NCBI RefSeq assembly: GCF_027797205.1
Contig: NZ_CP115607.1
Coordinates: 1,240,001-1,304,000 of the forward strand
Length of the DNA: 64,000 nt
Reading direction: 5' to 3'
From: Campylobacter sp. VBCF_01 NA2
GTDB lineage: Bacteria > Campylobacterota > Campylobacteria > Campylobacterales > Campylobacteraceae
In this document: piece by piece, positions 28,058 through 38,735 of the stretch
Layout of the letters: every line of letters begins with the position of its first letter
Position numbering within the stretch: position 1 is the stretch's first letter
The notes under the pieces: model-generated
The model's input: the letters and a program-made list of their open reading frames with translations, nothing else
The model's database searches: none
Told to the model about the DNA's origin: nothing
Translations under genes and position numbers: made by a program

Positions 28058-29476
28058 CTATCTGTATATTTTGATTTTTGCAATTGCTTTTTTTATGGAT
28101 TTTAAAAACTCATCTTTGTGAGCTAAAATCTCGCTTTTTAGGGACTTTGTCTTGGCAATTAGCTCGTTATTTAGAGCTAAAAGGTATTTGAAACTCTCAT
28201 CATTTTTATCGCTTGCTTTTTGATACATGGCGATGAAATTTTGCCAAATACTCACATCTTGGAGCGCGCCAAAGCTCTCTTGCGCGATTTTTACCTGCTT
28301 GTAAGCCTCGCTGATCCTAGCGCTCTCATAAATCCTAGCGCAAAATTCAAGCTCATAGCGAACCTTTTTTAGATAAATTCGCGCGTCGTGAAATTTGGCG
28401 ATTTCGCTTTTTTCGTTTAATTCGCTAATCACGCCTCTAAGGGCTTTTAACGCCTTGTTTAGGCGATTTGAGATAAATTTTTTGGCGATTTTTTCATACT
28501 CTGGGCTAAGGTAAATTCCGCCTAAATTTTTCAAAAAATCCTCAAATTTAGCCCTAAATTTATCAAATTCAGCGTCGCTTAAAGCTCTTTTTGTGCGCTC
28601 ATTAATACTGCGCCCAAGCGCGTCCATCTGCGCTCCAAAGTGCGCTGGGGCGGAGTTTTGCACCAAAAATTTGCTAAATACTTCGATATCTCGCATTTGA
28701 TTTGTTTTGCCGACAATATTTTTTAAAAGTGTCAAAATTTCATCAGTGATTTTTGGCGCGAAAAGCGGAACGAAAAATTTCACCATAACCCGCATTTTGC
28801 GCATTGCAATGCGAAATTTATGAAGCGCTTCCTCATCTTTGGCGCACATATATTCATCGTGCGATTTTAAAATTTGCGAATAAATTTTAGCAAAAATCAC
28901 GCCAGCACTTTGCGCGCTATCGGCGTATGGCGGGATTTGAAATTTCATATCGTCAAATTTTTCAAAAACGCTTTTGGCAAAGCCATAATTTAGCTTTTCG
29001 CAAGGCTTACCAAAACGCGCTAAATAGCGTGTTTTGTAGCGAAAATCATCGCTGATATCTAAAAATTCGTGCTCGCCAAATGTTTTGATAAAATCAAACT
29101 TCTTGCTAGCTTCTTCGCTTTTGAAATTCGCAACTAGCGTGATTAGCGTAGATAGCCTGGAAGAATAAATTTCTAGGTGAAAATCAGCCTGAGAATTCGC
29201 AAAGCCATAACGGCATTTTTGCACCATTTCGCCCTGCATATCGGCCTTAGCTTCGCTAAAATCGTCTTTGGAAATTTTAAATTTTAAAGCCTCGCGGATG
29301 AGATCTTCTTTTTTATGATGAAGCGTAAAGGTATTGTTTTCGCAGACATAGTAAATTTCGGGCGAAAATGATGTATAAAACCAGCTAACATCGCTTTTGC
29401 GAAGTTTGACGCCAGCATCTTGCAATGCAAATAAAATCGCCCTATCATAAAGTAGAAATTTGCGCTTTGTCTTCAT
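28058..29476 (-). CDS. CHAD domain protein with degenerate CYTH-like N-terminus
   Basis: 472 residues. The C-terminal half (about 200-470) is a helical CHAD domain rich in conserved His, Arg and Lys (EEALHKFRIAMRKMRVMVKFF; FHDARIYLKKVRYELEF), a fold that binds polyphosphate. The N-terminal part starts KTKRKFLLYD, like a CYTH triphosphatase start but with the catalytic ExExK signature lost, so it is probably inactive. The ATG at 29476 is chosen because GGAG lies 5 nt upstream; the earlier GTG at 29482 would overlap that site. Confidence 0.8.
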   Translation of the reverse strand: MKTKRKFLLYDRAILFALQDAGVKLRKSDVSWFYTSFSPEIYYVCENNTFTLHHKKEDLIREALKFKISKDDFSEAKADMQGEMVQKCRYGFANSQADFHLEIYSSRLSTLITLVANFKSEEASKKFDFIKTFGEHEFLDISDDFRYKTRYLARFGKPCEKLNYGFAKSVFEKFDDMKFQIPPYADSAQSAGVIFAKIYSQILKSHDEYMCAKDEEALHKFRIAMRKMRVMVKFFVPLFAPKITDEILTLLKNIVGKTNQMRDIEVFSKFLVQNSAPAHFGAQMDALGRSINERTKRALSDAEFDKFRAKFEDFLKNLGGIYLSPEYEKIAKKFISNRLNKALKALRGVISELNEKSEIAKFHDARIYLKKVRYELEFCARIYESARISEAYKQVKIAQESFGALQDVSIWQNFIAMYQKASDKNDESFKYLLALNNELIAKTKSLKSEILAHKDEFLKSIKKAIAKIKIYR

Positions 29477-29524
29477 ACCCACTCCAAAAATAAAATGGGT
29501 AATGATAGCAAATTTAAGCTTATA

Positions 29525-29935
29525 TTACCTACAAAACTCGCAGTCTTCAACTGTGGCTGTGATATTTAGTTTGCGGACAAAATTTTTAAGCTGTTTTTCG
29601 ACACTGGTGCGCATATCGTCCATAAAAATATCGCCCATAAACATATCGCTGACATTTCCGCATTTTTCGCAAACGACATGCATGTGCGGGGTATTGTAGA
29701 TATCGTATCTTGGCTTTTGGTTTGGAGTATTTACCTCGACAACCACGCCCTCATCAAGCAATCTATTTAAATTTTTATAAACCGTAGCAAGCGAGATTGA
29801 TGGATAATCCTCTTTAATCCCGTCATAAAGTGAGTCAATATTTGGGTGCTCGTGGCGGTCTAGCACTTTTAGGATACAAAGGCGTTGTGGCGTGGCTTTG
29901 AGCCCGCAGTTTTTGAGCAAATCTACATGTGTCAT
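29525..29935 (-). CDS. perR: Fur-family peroxide-type regulator PerR
   Basis: 136 residues. An N-terminal winged helix (LKATPQRLCILKVLDRHEHP) is followed by a metal-sensing domain HMHVVCEKCG with a second CxxC (CEFC) near the C-terminus, giving a four-Cys zinc site. Position next to dxs matches PerR of C. jejuni, the repressor of peroxide-stress genes. Own promoter at 29963-29968. Fur and PerR are hard to separate by sequence; synteny favours PerR. Confidence 0.88.
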   Translation of the reverse strand: MTHVDLLKNCGLKATPQRLCILKVLDRHEHPNIDSLYDGIKEDYPSISLATVYKNLNRLLDEGVVVEVNTPNQKPRYDIYNTPHMHVVCEKCGNVSDMFMGDIFMDDMRTSVEKQLKNFVRKLNITATVEDCEFCR

Positions 29936-29962
29936 AATGTCGTCCTTAGATAAAATTTACTC

Positions 29963-29968
29963 ATTATA
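29963..29968 (-). promoter_or_regulatory. -10 element of perR
   Basis: TATAAT on the minus strand, within CATATAATGAG, 27 nt before the perR ATG, in the 55-nt gap after dxs. No clear PerR box was recognised. Confidence 0.6.
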
Positions 29969-29990
29969 TGCAAAAAATATTAAACTAAAA

Positions 29991-31841
29991 TTATACTAAT
30001 TGATAATTTTTTGTATTTGATATTACCTTTGCCAAATTTTGCGCGTCTAAACCTAGCGATTTCTCCACATCTGCGGTGCTTCCATGTGGCAAAAACTTAT
30101 CCTCAAATTCATAAGAAATAATTTTTACATTTTGAATATTTTCCTCTTGTAAAAACGCGCCTAGTATTTCGCCCACACCGCCTTTTTTCATACTTTGGCT
30201 AAATACGAACCAAATTTTGGTTTTTTTCGCTAAATTTAGTAAAAATTCTCTATCCAGCGGCTTCACAAAGACCAAATCAACGATATTTACGCTCATTTTA
30301 TCATTTAGGATTTTTGCTACCTCGCACGCCTTGCCAGTGCTATCTCCATAGCCGATAAATGCGATTTGGCTAGCCTCACACTCTTTGATAAATCTCGATT
30401 TTAATGGCGAAATTTCAGGAATTTTCCCTAAATTTGGCTCCAAATTTTGCATCGTAAAACTTCCGCGCGGATAGCGAATCGCCAAAATCCCCTTATGCTC
30501 GTGCGAATACCTCATCAAAGCCCTAAAACTCGCCTCATCGCACGGCGCACACATGCTTAAATTTGGAACCCCGTTAAATAGGCTGATATCAAACACACCC
30601 TCGTGCGTCTCGCCGTCCTCGCCCACGATTCCAGCCCTATCCATGGCGATTACTGCGTTTAAATTCATAAGCGCTAAATCGTGGATCACTTGATCGACCG
30701 CGCGCTGCATGAAGGTTGAATATATCGTAATGTATGGCCTAAAACCCTCTTTTGCCATTGCTGCCATTGAGGTTACCGCATGCTCCTCGGCAATCGCCAC
30801 ATCCCAAAATCTATCAGGGAAACGCTCAATTAGCGCGTCTAGCCCAGTCCCACTTGGCATAGCAGCTGTTACGCCAACTACATCAGAGTGAGCCTGCGCT
30901 AGCTCTAAAAGGGCTTCTTGGTAAATTTTTGTAGCTGATTTCGCGCCCGATTTTTTCTTAAATTCGCCACTTTTTATGTCGAAAGCTCCCACGCCATGCC
31001 AGTTGCCATCGTCGTTTTCGCTGTTTTTATAACCCTTGCCTTTGATTGTTTGGATATGCACGATTACGGGCTTTTTAGCACTCTTTGCGACCTTAAATGC
31101 GCTAATTAAATCGCCTAGGTTGTGTCCATCAACTGGGCCGATGTATTCAAGTCCAAGCTCCTCGAAAAACATGCCAGGGATTATGAGTTTTAGCGAGTTT
31201 TCAAAGCGCCTTGCCATGTATGTAGCACTCTCTGGCGCGTGAGATAAAAGCTCTCTTATGCGCGATTTAAATTTTTGATATGTCTCGCCCGCCATCATTT
31301 GGCTAAGATACTTGCTAAATGCGCCGATTGGCTTAGAAATGCTCATTTTGTTATCATTTAGTATGATTACGCAAGGCAAATGCAAATCCCCTAGCTCGTT
31401 CATCGCCTCATAAGTCATGCCCCCACTCATCGAGCCATCCCCTACTAGCACCACAGGCACCCTATCCTCGCCTTTGAGTTTGATCGCCTTTGCCGCGCCC
31501 ACAGCTAGGCTAATCGAGGTGCTAGCATGCCCAGCTACGAAATAATCATGCTTACTCTCGCTAGGCTTAGTATATCCGCTAAGTCCGCCAAATTTACGCA
31601 AAGAGCCAAATTCGTCCCAACGCCCAGTTAGAAGCTTGTGCGCGTAGCTTTGGTGGCTGACATCGAAGATAAATGGATCTTTTGCGCTATCAAAAACCAC
31701 ATGCATAGCCACTATCGCCTCGACCGCGCCCATATTTGAGCTAAGATGACCGCCGTTTTGGCTCACGACTTCGACGATTCTGGTGCGAATTTGCTCACAA
31801 AGCTCGCTAAGTTCGGTTAGGCTTTTGTTTTTGATATCCAC
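29991..31841 (-). CDS. dxs: 1-deoxy-D-xylulose-5-phosphate synthase
   Basis: First step of the MEP isoprenoid pathway: pyruvate plus glyceraldehyde 3-phosphate, with thiamine diphosphate. 616 residues. TPP motif GDGSMSGGMTYEAMN, catalytic Glu in AIAEEHAV, and transketolase C-domain are present. GTG start overlaps the hisC stop by one base (TAGTG). In C. jejuni fliF-fliG-fliH lie between hisC and dxs; here they do not. Confidence 0.97.
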   Translation of the reverse strand: MDIKNKSLTELSELCEQIRTRIVEVVSQNGGHLSSNMGAVEAIVAMHVVFDSAKDPFIFDVSHQSYAHKLLTGRWDEFGSLRKFGGLSGYTKPSESKHDYFVAGHASTSISLAVGAAKAIKLKGEDRVPVVLVGDGSMSGGMTYEAMNELGDLHLPCVIILNDNKMSISKPIGAFSKYLSQMMAGETYQKFKSRIRELLSHAPESATYMARRFENSLKLIIPGMFFEELGLEYIGPVDGHNLGDLISAFKVAKSAKKPVIVHIQTIKGKGYKNSENDDGNWHGVGAFDIKSGEFKKKSGAKSATKIYQEALLELAQAHSDVVGVTAAMPSGTGLDALIERFPDRFWDVAIAEEHAVTSMAAMAKEGFRPYITIYSTFMQRAVDQVIHDLALMNLNAVIAMDRAGIVGEDGETHEGVFDISLFNGVPNLSMCAPCDEASFRALMRYSHEHKGILAIRYPRGSFTMQNLEPNLGKIPEISPLKSRFIKECEASQIAFIGYGDSTGKACEVAKILNDKMSVNIVDLVFVKPLDREFLLNLAKKTKIWFVFSQSMKKGGVGEILGAFLQEENIQNVKIISYEFEDKFLPHGSTADVEKSLGLDAQNLAKVISNTKNYQLV

Positions 31842-32941
31842 TATAACAACTCTTTTAAGGCTTTAAAAACGCGCGAATTTTGCTTCGGAAGCCCGATTGT
31901 AATGCGAATCGCGTTTAATCCATAACTCTTTAAATTTCGCAAAATTATACCTTGTCGCAAAAGAGCGTCGCAAATTTGGGTTGAATTTTGATTTTCGCCA
32001 AGCATAAATGTTATGAAATTTGCATAACTTGGCAGGAATTTAATGCCGTTTTTGGTGGCAAATTTTTCAAATTTTTTCATCTGCTGAAAATTATTTTGCA
32101 AGGTCTTTTGCACAAATTTATCATCGCCAAGTGCCGCAATCGCCGCTGCTAAGGTCGGCGTGGTGATATTAAATGGCGGGCGCAGTTTATAAAGCGCGCT
32201 AATAATTCCACTCTCGCCAATTCCATACCCCACTCTCATGCCCCCAAGCCCATACGCCTTAGAAAATGTCCCAAGATAGAGGGCATTTGTGAAATGCGTG
32301 GCTATAAATTTAGGGTCAAGGTGCTTGTTTTTGTCCTTAAATGTGGCAAATTCGTTATAAGCTGCGTCGATGATGACAAGTGTGTCCTTATCCACACTAG
32401 CGATAAATTCGTAAATTTTCTCAGCGTCCAAACACTCGCCAAGAGGGTTATTTGGCATACACAAAAATATCGCTTTAATCTCGTTTTTGTGCGCCTCGTA
32501 AAGCGATTTTAGCGCCTCTAAATCGTGCGAAATTTCTTTGGTTTTATAAATTTTGCCCTCGCAGTGCCTTGCGTAAATGCCATACATCGCAAAACTTACC
32601 CCTGCTTGAAGTATCGCAAAACCCTTGCTAAGCACGCTGTGAAGGGCAAATTCGATGATTTGATCGCTACCTGCGCCGATTATGATATTTTCGCTTTTTA
32701 CGCCAAATTTCGCCGCTAGCGCGTCTTTTAGCTCAAACATACTATCATCAGGGTAGAGATGAGCACAGGTGGCGCATTTTTTAATGGCTTTTTGCGCTTT
32801 TTTGCTAGATCCAAATGGATTTTCGTTGCTAGCTAGTTTTAGCACATCTTTTTTTTTCACGCCAAATTCGCGCACCACTAGCTCGATTGGCTTTCCAGCC
32901 TCGTAATTACTCAAATCGTCCAAAAATTTGTTAAATTTCAT
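31841..32941 (-). CDS. hisC: histidinol-phosphate aminotransferase
   Basis: PLP enzyme of histidine synthesis. 366 residues. Substrate motif [20 protein letters not shown], and the PLP Lys in [17 protein letters not shown]. In this aromatic cluster it may also transaminate aromatic keto acids, a known HisC side activity. Its start overlaps the pheA stop by one base and its stop overlaps dxs. Confidence 0.95.
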   Translation of the reverse strand: MKFNKFLDDLSNYEAGKPIELVVREFGVKKKDVLKLASNENPFGSSKKAQKAIKKCATCAHLYPDDSMFELKDALAAKFGVKSENIIIGAGSDQIIEFALHSVLSKGFAILQAGVSFAMYGIYARHCEGKIYKTKEISHDLEALKSLYEAHKNEIKAIFLCMPNNPLGECLDAEKIYEFIASVDKDTLVIIDAAYNEFATFKDKNKHLDPKFIATHFTNALYLGTFSKAYGLGGMRVGYGIGESGIISALYKLRPPFNITTPTLAAAIAALGDDKFVQKTLQNNFQQMKKFEKFATKNGIKFLPSYANFITFMLGENQNSTQICDALLRQGIILRNLKSYGLNAIRITIGLPKQNSRVFKALKELL

Positions 32942-34017
32942 TATTCATCTCCATTTAAATAGCTTCCAAGCCAAGTTATTTCATGAGCGTGGCGAGTGGC
33001 GTTTTCTAGCACTCTAATCACACCCTCATCGTCGATATGCCCCTCAAAATCGATATAAAACACACTTTTGAAATCATGCGATTTAATCGGACGGCTCTCT
33101 AATTTAGTCAAATTTATCCCCTCATTGCGAAACATTTGAAGTAACTCCACTAAACCACCCGGTTTATCATCGGTTTTAGCCAAAATGCTGGTTTTGTTGC
33201 GATCACTTCTTTGGTTTTTGAAGTCGCTTAGCACGAAAAATCTCGTGCGATTGTTTGCATTATCCTCGATTTTTTCATACATTACAGGCACGCCATACAG
33301 CTCGGCTGCGATTTTAGAGCAAATCGCTGCTGAATTTGGATTTTCTAGCGTTGCCTGCGCGGCTTTGGCAGTGGATTTGGTGGCTGTAAATTTAACCCCG
33401 CTAAGCCCGTGATCGTCTAAGAATTTCAAGCATTGATTATAGGCTTGTGGGTGAGAGAAAATCTGCGTAATCTCGGCTGTTTGCGTGCAGTTCGTAACCA
33501 AAGAGTGGTGGATATCCATATAAATTTCGGCTACGATTTTGACCTCTTGATATTTGCGCAAACAATCAAGCGTCACGCCGACTGCGCCTTCGGTGTTGTT
33601 TTCTATGGGCACGACGCCGTATTTGGCCTCTTTGGTGATTAGGGATTTAAACACTGCCTCGATGTTTGAGAGCGGCTCATAGGTGCTAATCGCGCCAAAT
33701 CTGGCCTTGGCTGCTTGGTGAGTGTATGTGCCAAAAGGCCCTAAAAACGCTACGACTTGCGGTTTTTCTAAATTTCTAGAAACTGAGAAAATTTCAAAAA
33801 ATATCGCCTCAATCGCCTCTTTGTTTAAATTTTTAAGTTTGACGCCATCAAGCCTAGAAATTATCGCACGCTCCCTTTCTGGGCGATACACGGCGCTTCC
33901 TGTGGTTTGCTTCAATTCGCCGATTTTTTTGACATAATCCATACGCAAATCAATCAAACGAATAATCTCATCGTCGATTTTATCAATCCCTACGCGTAAA
34001 TCTTCTATGCTTTTCAT
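32941..34017 (-). CDS. pheA: bifunctional chorismate mutase / prephenate dehydratase
   Basis: Converts chorismate to phenylpyruvate for phenylalanine. 358 residues. Chorismate mutase (about 1-85, [20 protein letters not shown]), prephenate dehydratase (about 92-270, [32 protein letters not shown]), and the C-terminal ACT domain with [20 protein letters not shown] for Phe feedback. Overlaps lysA by 4 nt (ATGA). Confidence 0.96.
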   Translation of the reverse strand: MKSIEDLRVGIDKIDDEIIRLIDLRMDYVKKIGELKQTTGSAVYRPERERAIISRLDGVKLKNLNKEAIEAIFFEIFSVSRNLEKPQVVAFLGPFGTYTHQAAKARFGAISTYEPLSNIEAVFKSLITKEAKYGVVPIENNTEGAVGVTLDCLRKYQEVKIVAEIYMDIHHSLVTNCTQTAEITQIFSHPQAYNQCLKFLDDHGLSGVKFTATKSTAKAAQATLENPNSAAICSKIAAELYGVPVMYEKIEDNANNRTRFFVLSDFKNQRSDRNKTSILAKTDDKPGGLVELLQMFRNEGINLTKLESRPIKSHDFKSVFYIDFEGHIDDEGVIRVLENATRHAHEITWLGSYLNGDE

Positions 34018-35222
34018 CGCTCTTCCATATATTTTTTTTCGTTTGCAACGAGATCCTCGAAACTCTCTCTGGCTCTGATTAAGCGATCCTTGCCCTCGCT
34101 AATAGCCACCTCAGCTGGACGCGGGCGCGTGTTGTAGTTGCTAGACATGCTAAACCCATACGCTCCTGCGCTTTTTATCACCAAAATATCGCCGTGGTCT
34201 AAATTTGGCAAATTTACATTTTTGGCTAAAAAATCGCCACTCTCGCAAATCGGCCCTACGATATCACAAAGCGAGCTTTCGCCCTCTTTTTGCACTGCTA
34301 CGACCTCGTGATAGGCTTGATATAGGCTCGGGCGGATTAGATCGTTCATAGCTCCGTCTGTGATGACAAAGCGTTTGGCGCCGTTGTATTTCTCGTATAA
34401 AACGCTAGTGATAAACTCGCCCGCATTTCCTACGATAAACCTGCCCGGCTCGCATGTAATCGTAACATCTAGCCCACTTAAAACAGCCAAAATTCCTTGC
34501 GCATAATCATACAAACTAACCTGTTTTTCGTCTTTATAGCGGATTCCAATCCCTCCGCCGATATCGAAAAATTTAATCTCAATCTGCGCTGCAAGCAGTT
34601 CGCGCAAAAGATCACTTACGATTTTCGCTGCGTCGTGGATCGGCGAAATATCAGTTAGCTGCGAGCCTATGTGAAAGTGGATTCCAACTGGATTTAAAAA
34701 TTCAGACTTTTTAGCGTAAAGATACATAGCGCGCGCATTATCAATGCTAACGCCGAATTTGTTTTCGTTAAGTCCAGTAGAAATGTATGGGTGGGTTTTG
34801 GCATCGACATTTGGATTTACGCGGATACTAATCCTAGCGGTTTTGCCCAAATTTTGCGCGATTTTTTCTAGGCGATACATTTCGGCTTCGCTCTCTAAAT
34901 TTATATATAAAATTTCGCTTTTTAACGCCTCTTCTAGCTCGTAATCTTGCTTACCCACGCCTGAATATATGATTTTATACGGATTTGCCCCAGCTAGTAG
35001 CGCGCGTCTGACCTCGCCGATACTCACACAATCAAACCCGCTTCCTAGCCTTACTAAATGTTGCAAAATGCTTAAATTTGAATTTGCCTTAATAGCAAAG
35101 CAAACTAACGATTTGCGCGCCGCAAATGCACCTTTGAGCAATTCATAATTTTTCGTAATCTCGTCGAAATCATAAACATAAAGTGGAGAGCCGTATTTTG
35201 AGACTAAATTTTTGTAATTCAT
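34014..35222 (-). CDS. lysA: diaminopimelate decarboxylase
   Basis: Last step of lysine synthesis, PLP fold III. 402 residues from ATG 35222; upstream in-frame codons to 35261 are unlikely because AAAGAAAA lies just before the ATG and the shorter protein matches family length. PLP Lys in CFAIKANSN, HIGSQL, catalytic Cys in ICESGDF, and YGFSMSSNYNTRPRPAEV are present. Confidence 0.96.
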   Translation of the reverse strand: MNYKNLVSKYGSPLYVYDFDEITKNYELLKGAFAARKSLVCFAIKANSNLSILQHLVRLGSGFDCVSIGEVRRALLAGANPYKIIYSGVGKQDYELEEALKSEILYINLESEAEMYRLEKIAQNLGKTARISIRVNPNVDAKTHPYISTGLNENKFGVSIDNARAMYLYAKKSEFLNPVGIHFHIGSQLTDISPIHDAAKIVSDLLRELLAAQIEIKFFDIGGGIGIRYKDEKQVSLYDYAQGILAVLSGLDVTITCEPGRFIVGNAGEFITSVLYEKYNGAKRFVITDGAMNDLIRPSLYQAYHEVVAVQKEGESSLCDIVGPICESGDFLAKNVNLPNLDHGDILVIKSAGAYGFSMSSNYNTRPRPAEVAISEGKDRLIRARESFEDLVANEKKYMEER

Positions 35223-35269
35223 ATATTTTCTTTCGGTAAAAAATTTTGCCCATTTTATCAAATTCGGAC

Positions 35270-36316
35270 TTAACGATGCTTAAAAACCAGCCAAATCGCA
35301 AATACTAAAAGTAGCAAAATCGGCACGACAATGCCTAATTCTGGGAGTATCACGCCATTAAGCGAGAAGCGAATCAGCACGAAAAACAGCCCCCACGCAC
35401 ACAGCGTAATGATAAAAAACCCAAAACTCATAAGAGCTAGGTTAAAAAACCTGCCAGTAATCGGAAAATAATAATAAAGGATTAAAATCATAATCGGCGC
35501 AAAAAGCGGGAAAAATATCATATTGTATAAATTTGCCTTGATTGAATTTACATTGACGCCTTGGTTTGCGAAGGTTTTGATAGAGCGAATCGCGTCTTTG
35601 ATCGAATAGACATTGCTCGTATCATACACGCTTTCGATCGAGCTTGGGTTAAAGCCCCTTAGCATGGCTTCGTTTTGGATACTTTCCCTTTTCAACCCAG
35701 CCTCGCCAAGGCTTAAATTTGTAGGAATTTGGGTTTTTTCGCCCTCTTTAAATTTCCACTCTTTCGCACTATATTCGCCGTTTTTAGCCCAAATTCTGCT
35801 TTGCAACTCGCTAGCGTTGATATCAAATGCTATCATCTCATCGGCATGGTTTTGGTGAAGGCCGTTGATATAGACATATTTGCCCTCGTATTTTAAAAAC
35901 ATCTCAGGCCCTACTGGGGTAAAATCCGTCAAATTCTTTTGAAATTTCAAAGCATAGGCAAAAGGGGTGGTATTTAGATAAATATATCCTAGCGTGATAA
36001 AAAGCGATATCAAAAACGGCGGGATTATCAGGGCGTTTTTGCTCACGCCAAGGGCGTAAAAGCTGATAAGCTCGCTACTTCGAATCATGTTAAAAATCAT
36101 TATAATTAGCGCAAAAATCAGGCTTAATGGCAAAATATAAGTAATCGCCACGCCAGCTGTTAGCGCCACATATAAAAGCCCTGTATTGGCGCTTTGCGGG
36201 AAGTCTTTGAGATTGGTTAAGACATCGATTCCCACATAAAAAAAGTCCAAAGCTACAAATAAAATAAAAAAATATTTAAGATAAACAAGGCTTACATATT
36301 TGGCATACAGCTTCAT
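35270..36316 (-). CDS. lptG: LPS export permease, LptF/LptG family
   Basis: Inner-membrane subunit of the LptBFG transporter that pulls lipooligosaccharide out of the membrane. 348 residues. Three N-terminal membrane segments, a periplasmic beta-jellyroll (about 130-265), and three C-terminal segments. LptG rather than LptF is inferred from the pth-lptG-lysA order seen in C. jejuni. Overlaps pth by 4 nt. Confidence 0.85.
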   Translation of the reverse strand: MKLYAKYVSLVYLKYFFILFVALDFFYVGIDVLTNLKDFPQSANTGLLYVALTAGVAITYILPLSLIFALIIMIFNMIRSSELISFYALGVSKNALIIPPFLISLFITLGYIYLNTTPFAYALKFQKNLTDFTPVGPEMFLKYEGKYVYINGLHQNHADEMIAFDINASELQSRIWAKNGEYSAKEWKFKEGEKTQIPTNLSLGEAGLKRESIQNEAMLRGFNPSSIESVYDTSNVYSIKDAIRSIKTFANQGVNVNSIKANLYNMIFFPLFAPIMILILYYYFPITGRFFNLALMSFGFFIITLCAWGLFFVLIRFSLNGVILPELGIVVPILLLLVFAIWLVFKHR

Positions 36317-36870
36317 TGTGTTACCTTTTTTATCGTGAATTTTTGCGAAATTTCATCTATATCGCTACGAATTAGCTCATTTACAGCCTTTTTGGCATAC
36401 TCTAAAATTTGGCTTAGTTTTTCCGTATCATCGTCCCCAAATTTAGCCAAAACAAAATTTGCAGCATCCCAGCCTTCTGGCTTTTTGCCCACGCCGATAC
36501 GCACTCTTTCATACTGGGTTCCGATTAGATTGTCGATTGATTTAAGCCCGTTGTGCCCGCCAGCGCTTCCGCCAAGCTTAAATTTAATCGCACCAAGTGC
36601 TAAATCAATATCATCGTGGATTACGATAACTCTATCAGGTTTGTAAAAATCGCAAACCGCTTTGACAGCATTTCCGCTTAAATTCATAAAAGTTTGAGGT
36701 TTAAGAAGTAGAAGTGAGCCTTTTTTATAAAGCTCACCTTGGAATTTCGCTCCGCTAACATCGCTAAAACCGCCACCATTTAGCAGAGCGTCGATTAGCA
36801 TAAATCCTACATTATGCCTAGTGTGAGAATACTTCTCCCCTGGATTACCAAGTCCGACGAGCAGTATCAT
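36313..36870 (-). CDS. pth: peptidyl-tRNA hydrolase
   Basis: Recycles peptidyl-tRNA dropped from ribosomes. 185 residues. Catalytic His in [29 protein letters not shown], and HDDIDLALG are all present. Follows rplY by 7 nt. Confidence 0.97.
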   Translation of the reverse strand: MILLVGLGNPGEKYSHTRHNVGFMLIDALLNGGGFSDVSGAKFQGELYKKGSLLLLKPQTFMNLSGNAVKAVCDFYKPDRVIVIHDDIDLALGAIKFKLGGSAGGHNGLKSIDNLIGTQYERVRIGVGKKPEGWDAANFVLAKFGDDDTEKLSQILEYAKKAVNELIRSDIDEISQKFTIKKVTQ

Positions 36871-36877
36871 AGCTCAC

Positions 36878-37414
36878 CTATTTAGCCGAAGTTACTCCGA
36901 CAACTGCAACAGAGCCATCCATGATAATGCTTACGCCATCTTTTACAGGGATATCGCGAACTAGGATAAAATCGCCCAAATCTAGCTCTGTAACATCTAG
37001 CGTAAAGCTATCTGGTAGATCTTTACCAGCACATTTTACAGCTAAGCGGCGTTTTGATTGGACTAAAACACCTTTGTTTTTTAGGCCTTTTGCGATACCT
37101 GTCGTATAAACTGGAACAAGATATTTGCTAACTACATTATCATCTACTACGCGTAAATCAACATGAGTTAGGGCGTTTGTTACAGGGTGTTTTTGGTATT
37201 CTTGCACCACTACTTTGTATGTGCTATCGCCCACTTTTACCTCAAAAGGCAAAGTATTTTTGCTGCGAACTGCTTTGATAAAATCGTTTGTTTTAAACGC
37301 AGCATTTATATTTTGTAATCCTTTCGCATAAATATTAGCGATTAGATAACCATCTCGTTTTAAAGACTTAGAAGCCTTTTTACCGATACTATCTCTAACG
37401 ATACCTTCTAACAT
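36878..37414 (-). CDS. rplY: 50S ribosomal protein L25, long form (Ctc)
   Basis: Binds 5S rRNA. 178 residues: an N-terminal L25 domain (about 1-90) plus the C-terminal TL5/Ctc extension. AAAGGAAAA precedes the ATG, and a TAAAAT -10-like element lies in the 100-nt gap upstream, so rplY-pth-lptG probably start from their own promoter. Confidence 0.94.
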   Translation of the reverse strand: MLEGIVRDSIGKKASKSLKRDGYLIANIYAKGLQNINAAFKTNDFIKAVRSKNTLPFEVKVGDSTYKVVVQEYQKHPVTNALTHVDLRVVDDNVVSKYLVPVYTTGIAKGLKNKGVLVQSKRRLAVKCAGKDLPDSFTLDVTELDLGDFILVRDIPVKDGVSIIMDGSVAVVGVTSAK

Positions 37415-37485
37415 GAGTTTTCCTTTAAAAAAAATAGGGGCTGATTTTACTAAAATTTAACTTTAATATAGCTTTATAAAAGGGT

Positions 37486-37508
37486 GCTAGCAAGAAATTC
37501 TTGCTAGC
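37486..37508 (-). terminator. hairpin after pilT
   Basis: GCTAGCAAGAA and its complement form an 11-bp perfect palindrome with almost no loop, 6 nt past the pilT stop. It is followed on the minus strand by ACCCTTTTATAAAG, a weak U tract. Probable terminator of the pilT operon. Confidence 0.65.
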
Positions 37509-37514
37509 GTAAAT

Positions 37515-38735
37515 TTAACGACGAATATCTTGGAGTTGAACGACTTCTTCTGCGAGTTGATCTGGGATATCCTCGCCGTTTGCGAGCATAATACCGCGTT
37601 TTTTCGCTAGGTCTGCGTTTTTCATTTTTAGCTCTAAGTCGTTGCGTTTAGAGGCCTTATCAAGTGCTTCATCTCTCGTAATCACCTCTTGGACATACAG
37701 ATCAAGCAGGTGTTGATCGAAGGTTTGCATACCATAAGTATTGCGTCCATCAGCGATTGCGTCTGGAATTTCAGAGTCGCGTCCTTCTAAAATCATATCT
37801 CTAATACGGGTATTTTTACGCAAAATTTCAACTACCGCCACGCGTTTTCCATCAATTGTGCGCGCAAGGCGTTGCGAGATTACAGCCTCGATAACGCTAG
37901 CTAGTGTCATACGGATACGCTCTTGCTCTGCTTGTTCAAACATCGCAACGATACGGTTGATTGTCTCTTTGGCGTCGATTGTATGCACGGTAGAAAAGAC
38001 AAGGTGACCAGTCTCAGCGGCATGCAATGCAGTCTCAATCGTAACAAGGTCGCGCATCTCGCCCACAAAGATAACATCAGGGTCCTCGCGCAGTGCCGCA
38101 CGAAGCGAATCAGCGAAAGTGTTGCAGTCCTCGCCGATAGCGCGTTGGTTGATGATACATTTATCATCTTTGAAAACGAACTCAACCGGATCTTCAATCG
38201 TAACGATATGGCTCGTTCTAGCGTGGTTTATGCGATTTAGCATAGAAGCGATTGTGGTTGTTTTACCGCTACCTGTTGGGCCAGTTAGAAGCACGACGCC
38301 ACGCATAGCAGTATCGCAGATCTCTTTGATACTTTTTGGAAGTCCTAGCTCATCAATTGTAGGAATTCTTACCGGAATCGTTCTAAATACCGCACTTACG
38401 CCGTCAATTTGGAAAAAGATATTTACACGAAAGCGGTATTCGTCGTTTAATTTGTATGTAAAATCCACGCTTTTATTTTTAATCATCTCTGGGAAACGAG
38501 TTTTTAAAAGCTCTTTTGCCAAAGTCATCATATCCTCTTTAAGATAAGGATCTTTTGTAAATTTTACAAGCTCACCATTAATCCTACCGCGCACCACAGA
38601 ACCTGCTTTTAGGTGCAAGTCGCTACCGCCGTTTTGAACCAAAAAATTCAAAAATTTATCAAGTCTATCGCGTTGCTTAAAATCCAGCGTGCTTACATCG
38701 ACTTGATATTGTGAATAATCAATTGCGTCAGCCAT
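37515..38735 (-). CDS. pilT: PilT/PilU family type IV pilus retraction ATPase
   Basis: 406 residues. N-terminal PAS-like domain (GGSDLHLKAGSVVRGRINGE), Walker A GPTGSGKTT, Asp box TIEDPVEF, Walker B LREDPDVIFVGEMRD, His box TGHLVFSTVHT. It should power pilus retraction and twitching or DNA uptake. The AIRNLIRE motif of classical PilT is replaced by AIADGRNTYGMQTFDQHL, so a PilU-like assignment is possible. Start overlaps the tal stop (TAATG). No other pilus gene lies nearby; the comEA-like gene at 49040 is the only other competence-type gene seen. Confidence 0.88.
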   Translation of the reverse strand: MADAIDYSQYQVDVSTLDFKQRDRLDKFLNFLVQNGGSDLHLKAGSVVRGRINGELVKFTKDPYLKEDMMTLAKELLKTRFPEMIKNKSVDFTYKLNDEYRFRVNIFFQIDGVSAVFRTIPVRIPTIDELGLPKSIKEICDTAMRGVVLLTGPTGSGKTTTIASMLNRINHARTSHIVTIEDPVEFVFKDDKCIINQRAIGEDCNTFADSLRAALREDPDVIFVGEMRDLVTIETALHAAETGHLVFSTVHTIDAKETINRIVAMFEQAEQERIRMTLASVIEAVISQRLARTIDGKRVAVVEILRKNTRIRDMILEGRDSEIPDAIADGRNTYGMQTFDQHLLDLYVQEVITRDEALDKASKRNDLELKMKNADLAKKRGIMLANGEDIPDQLAEEVVQLQDIRR

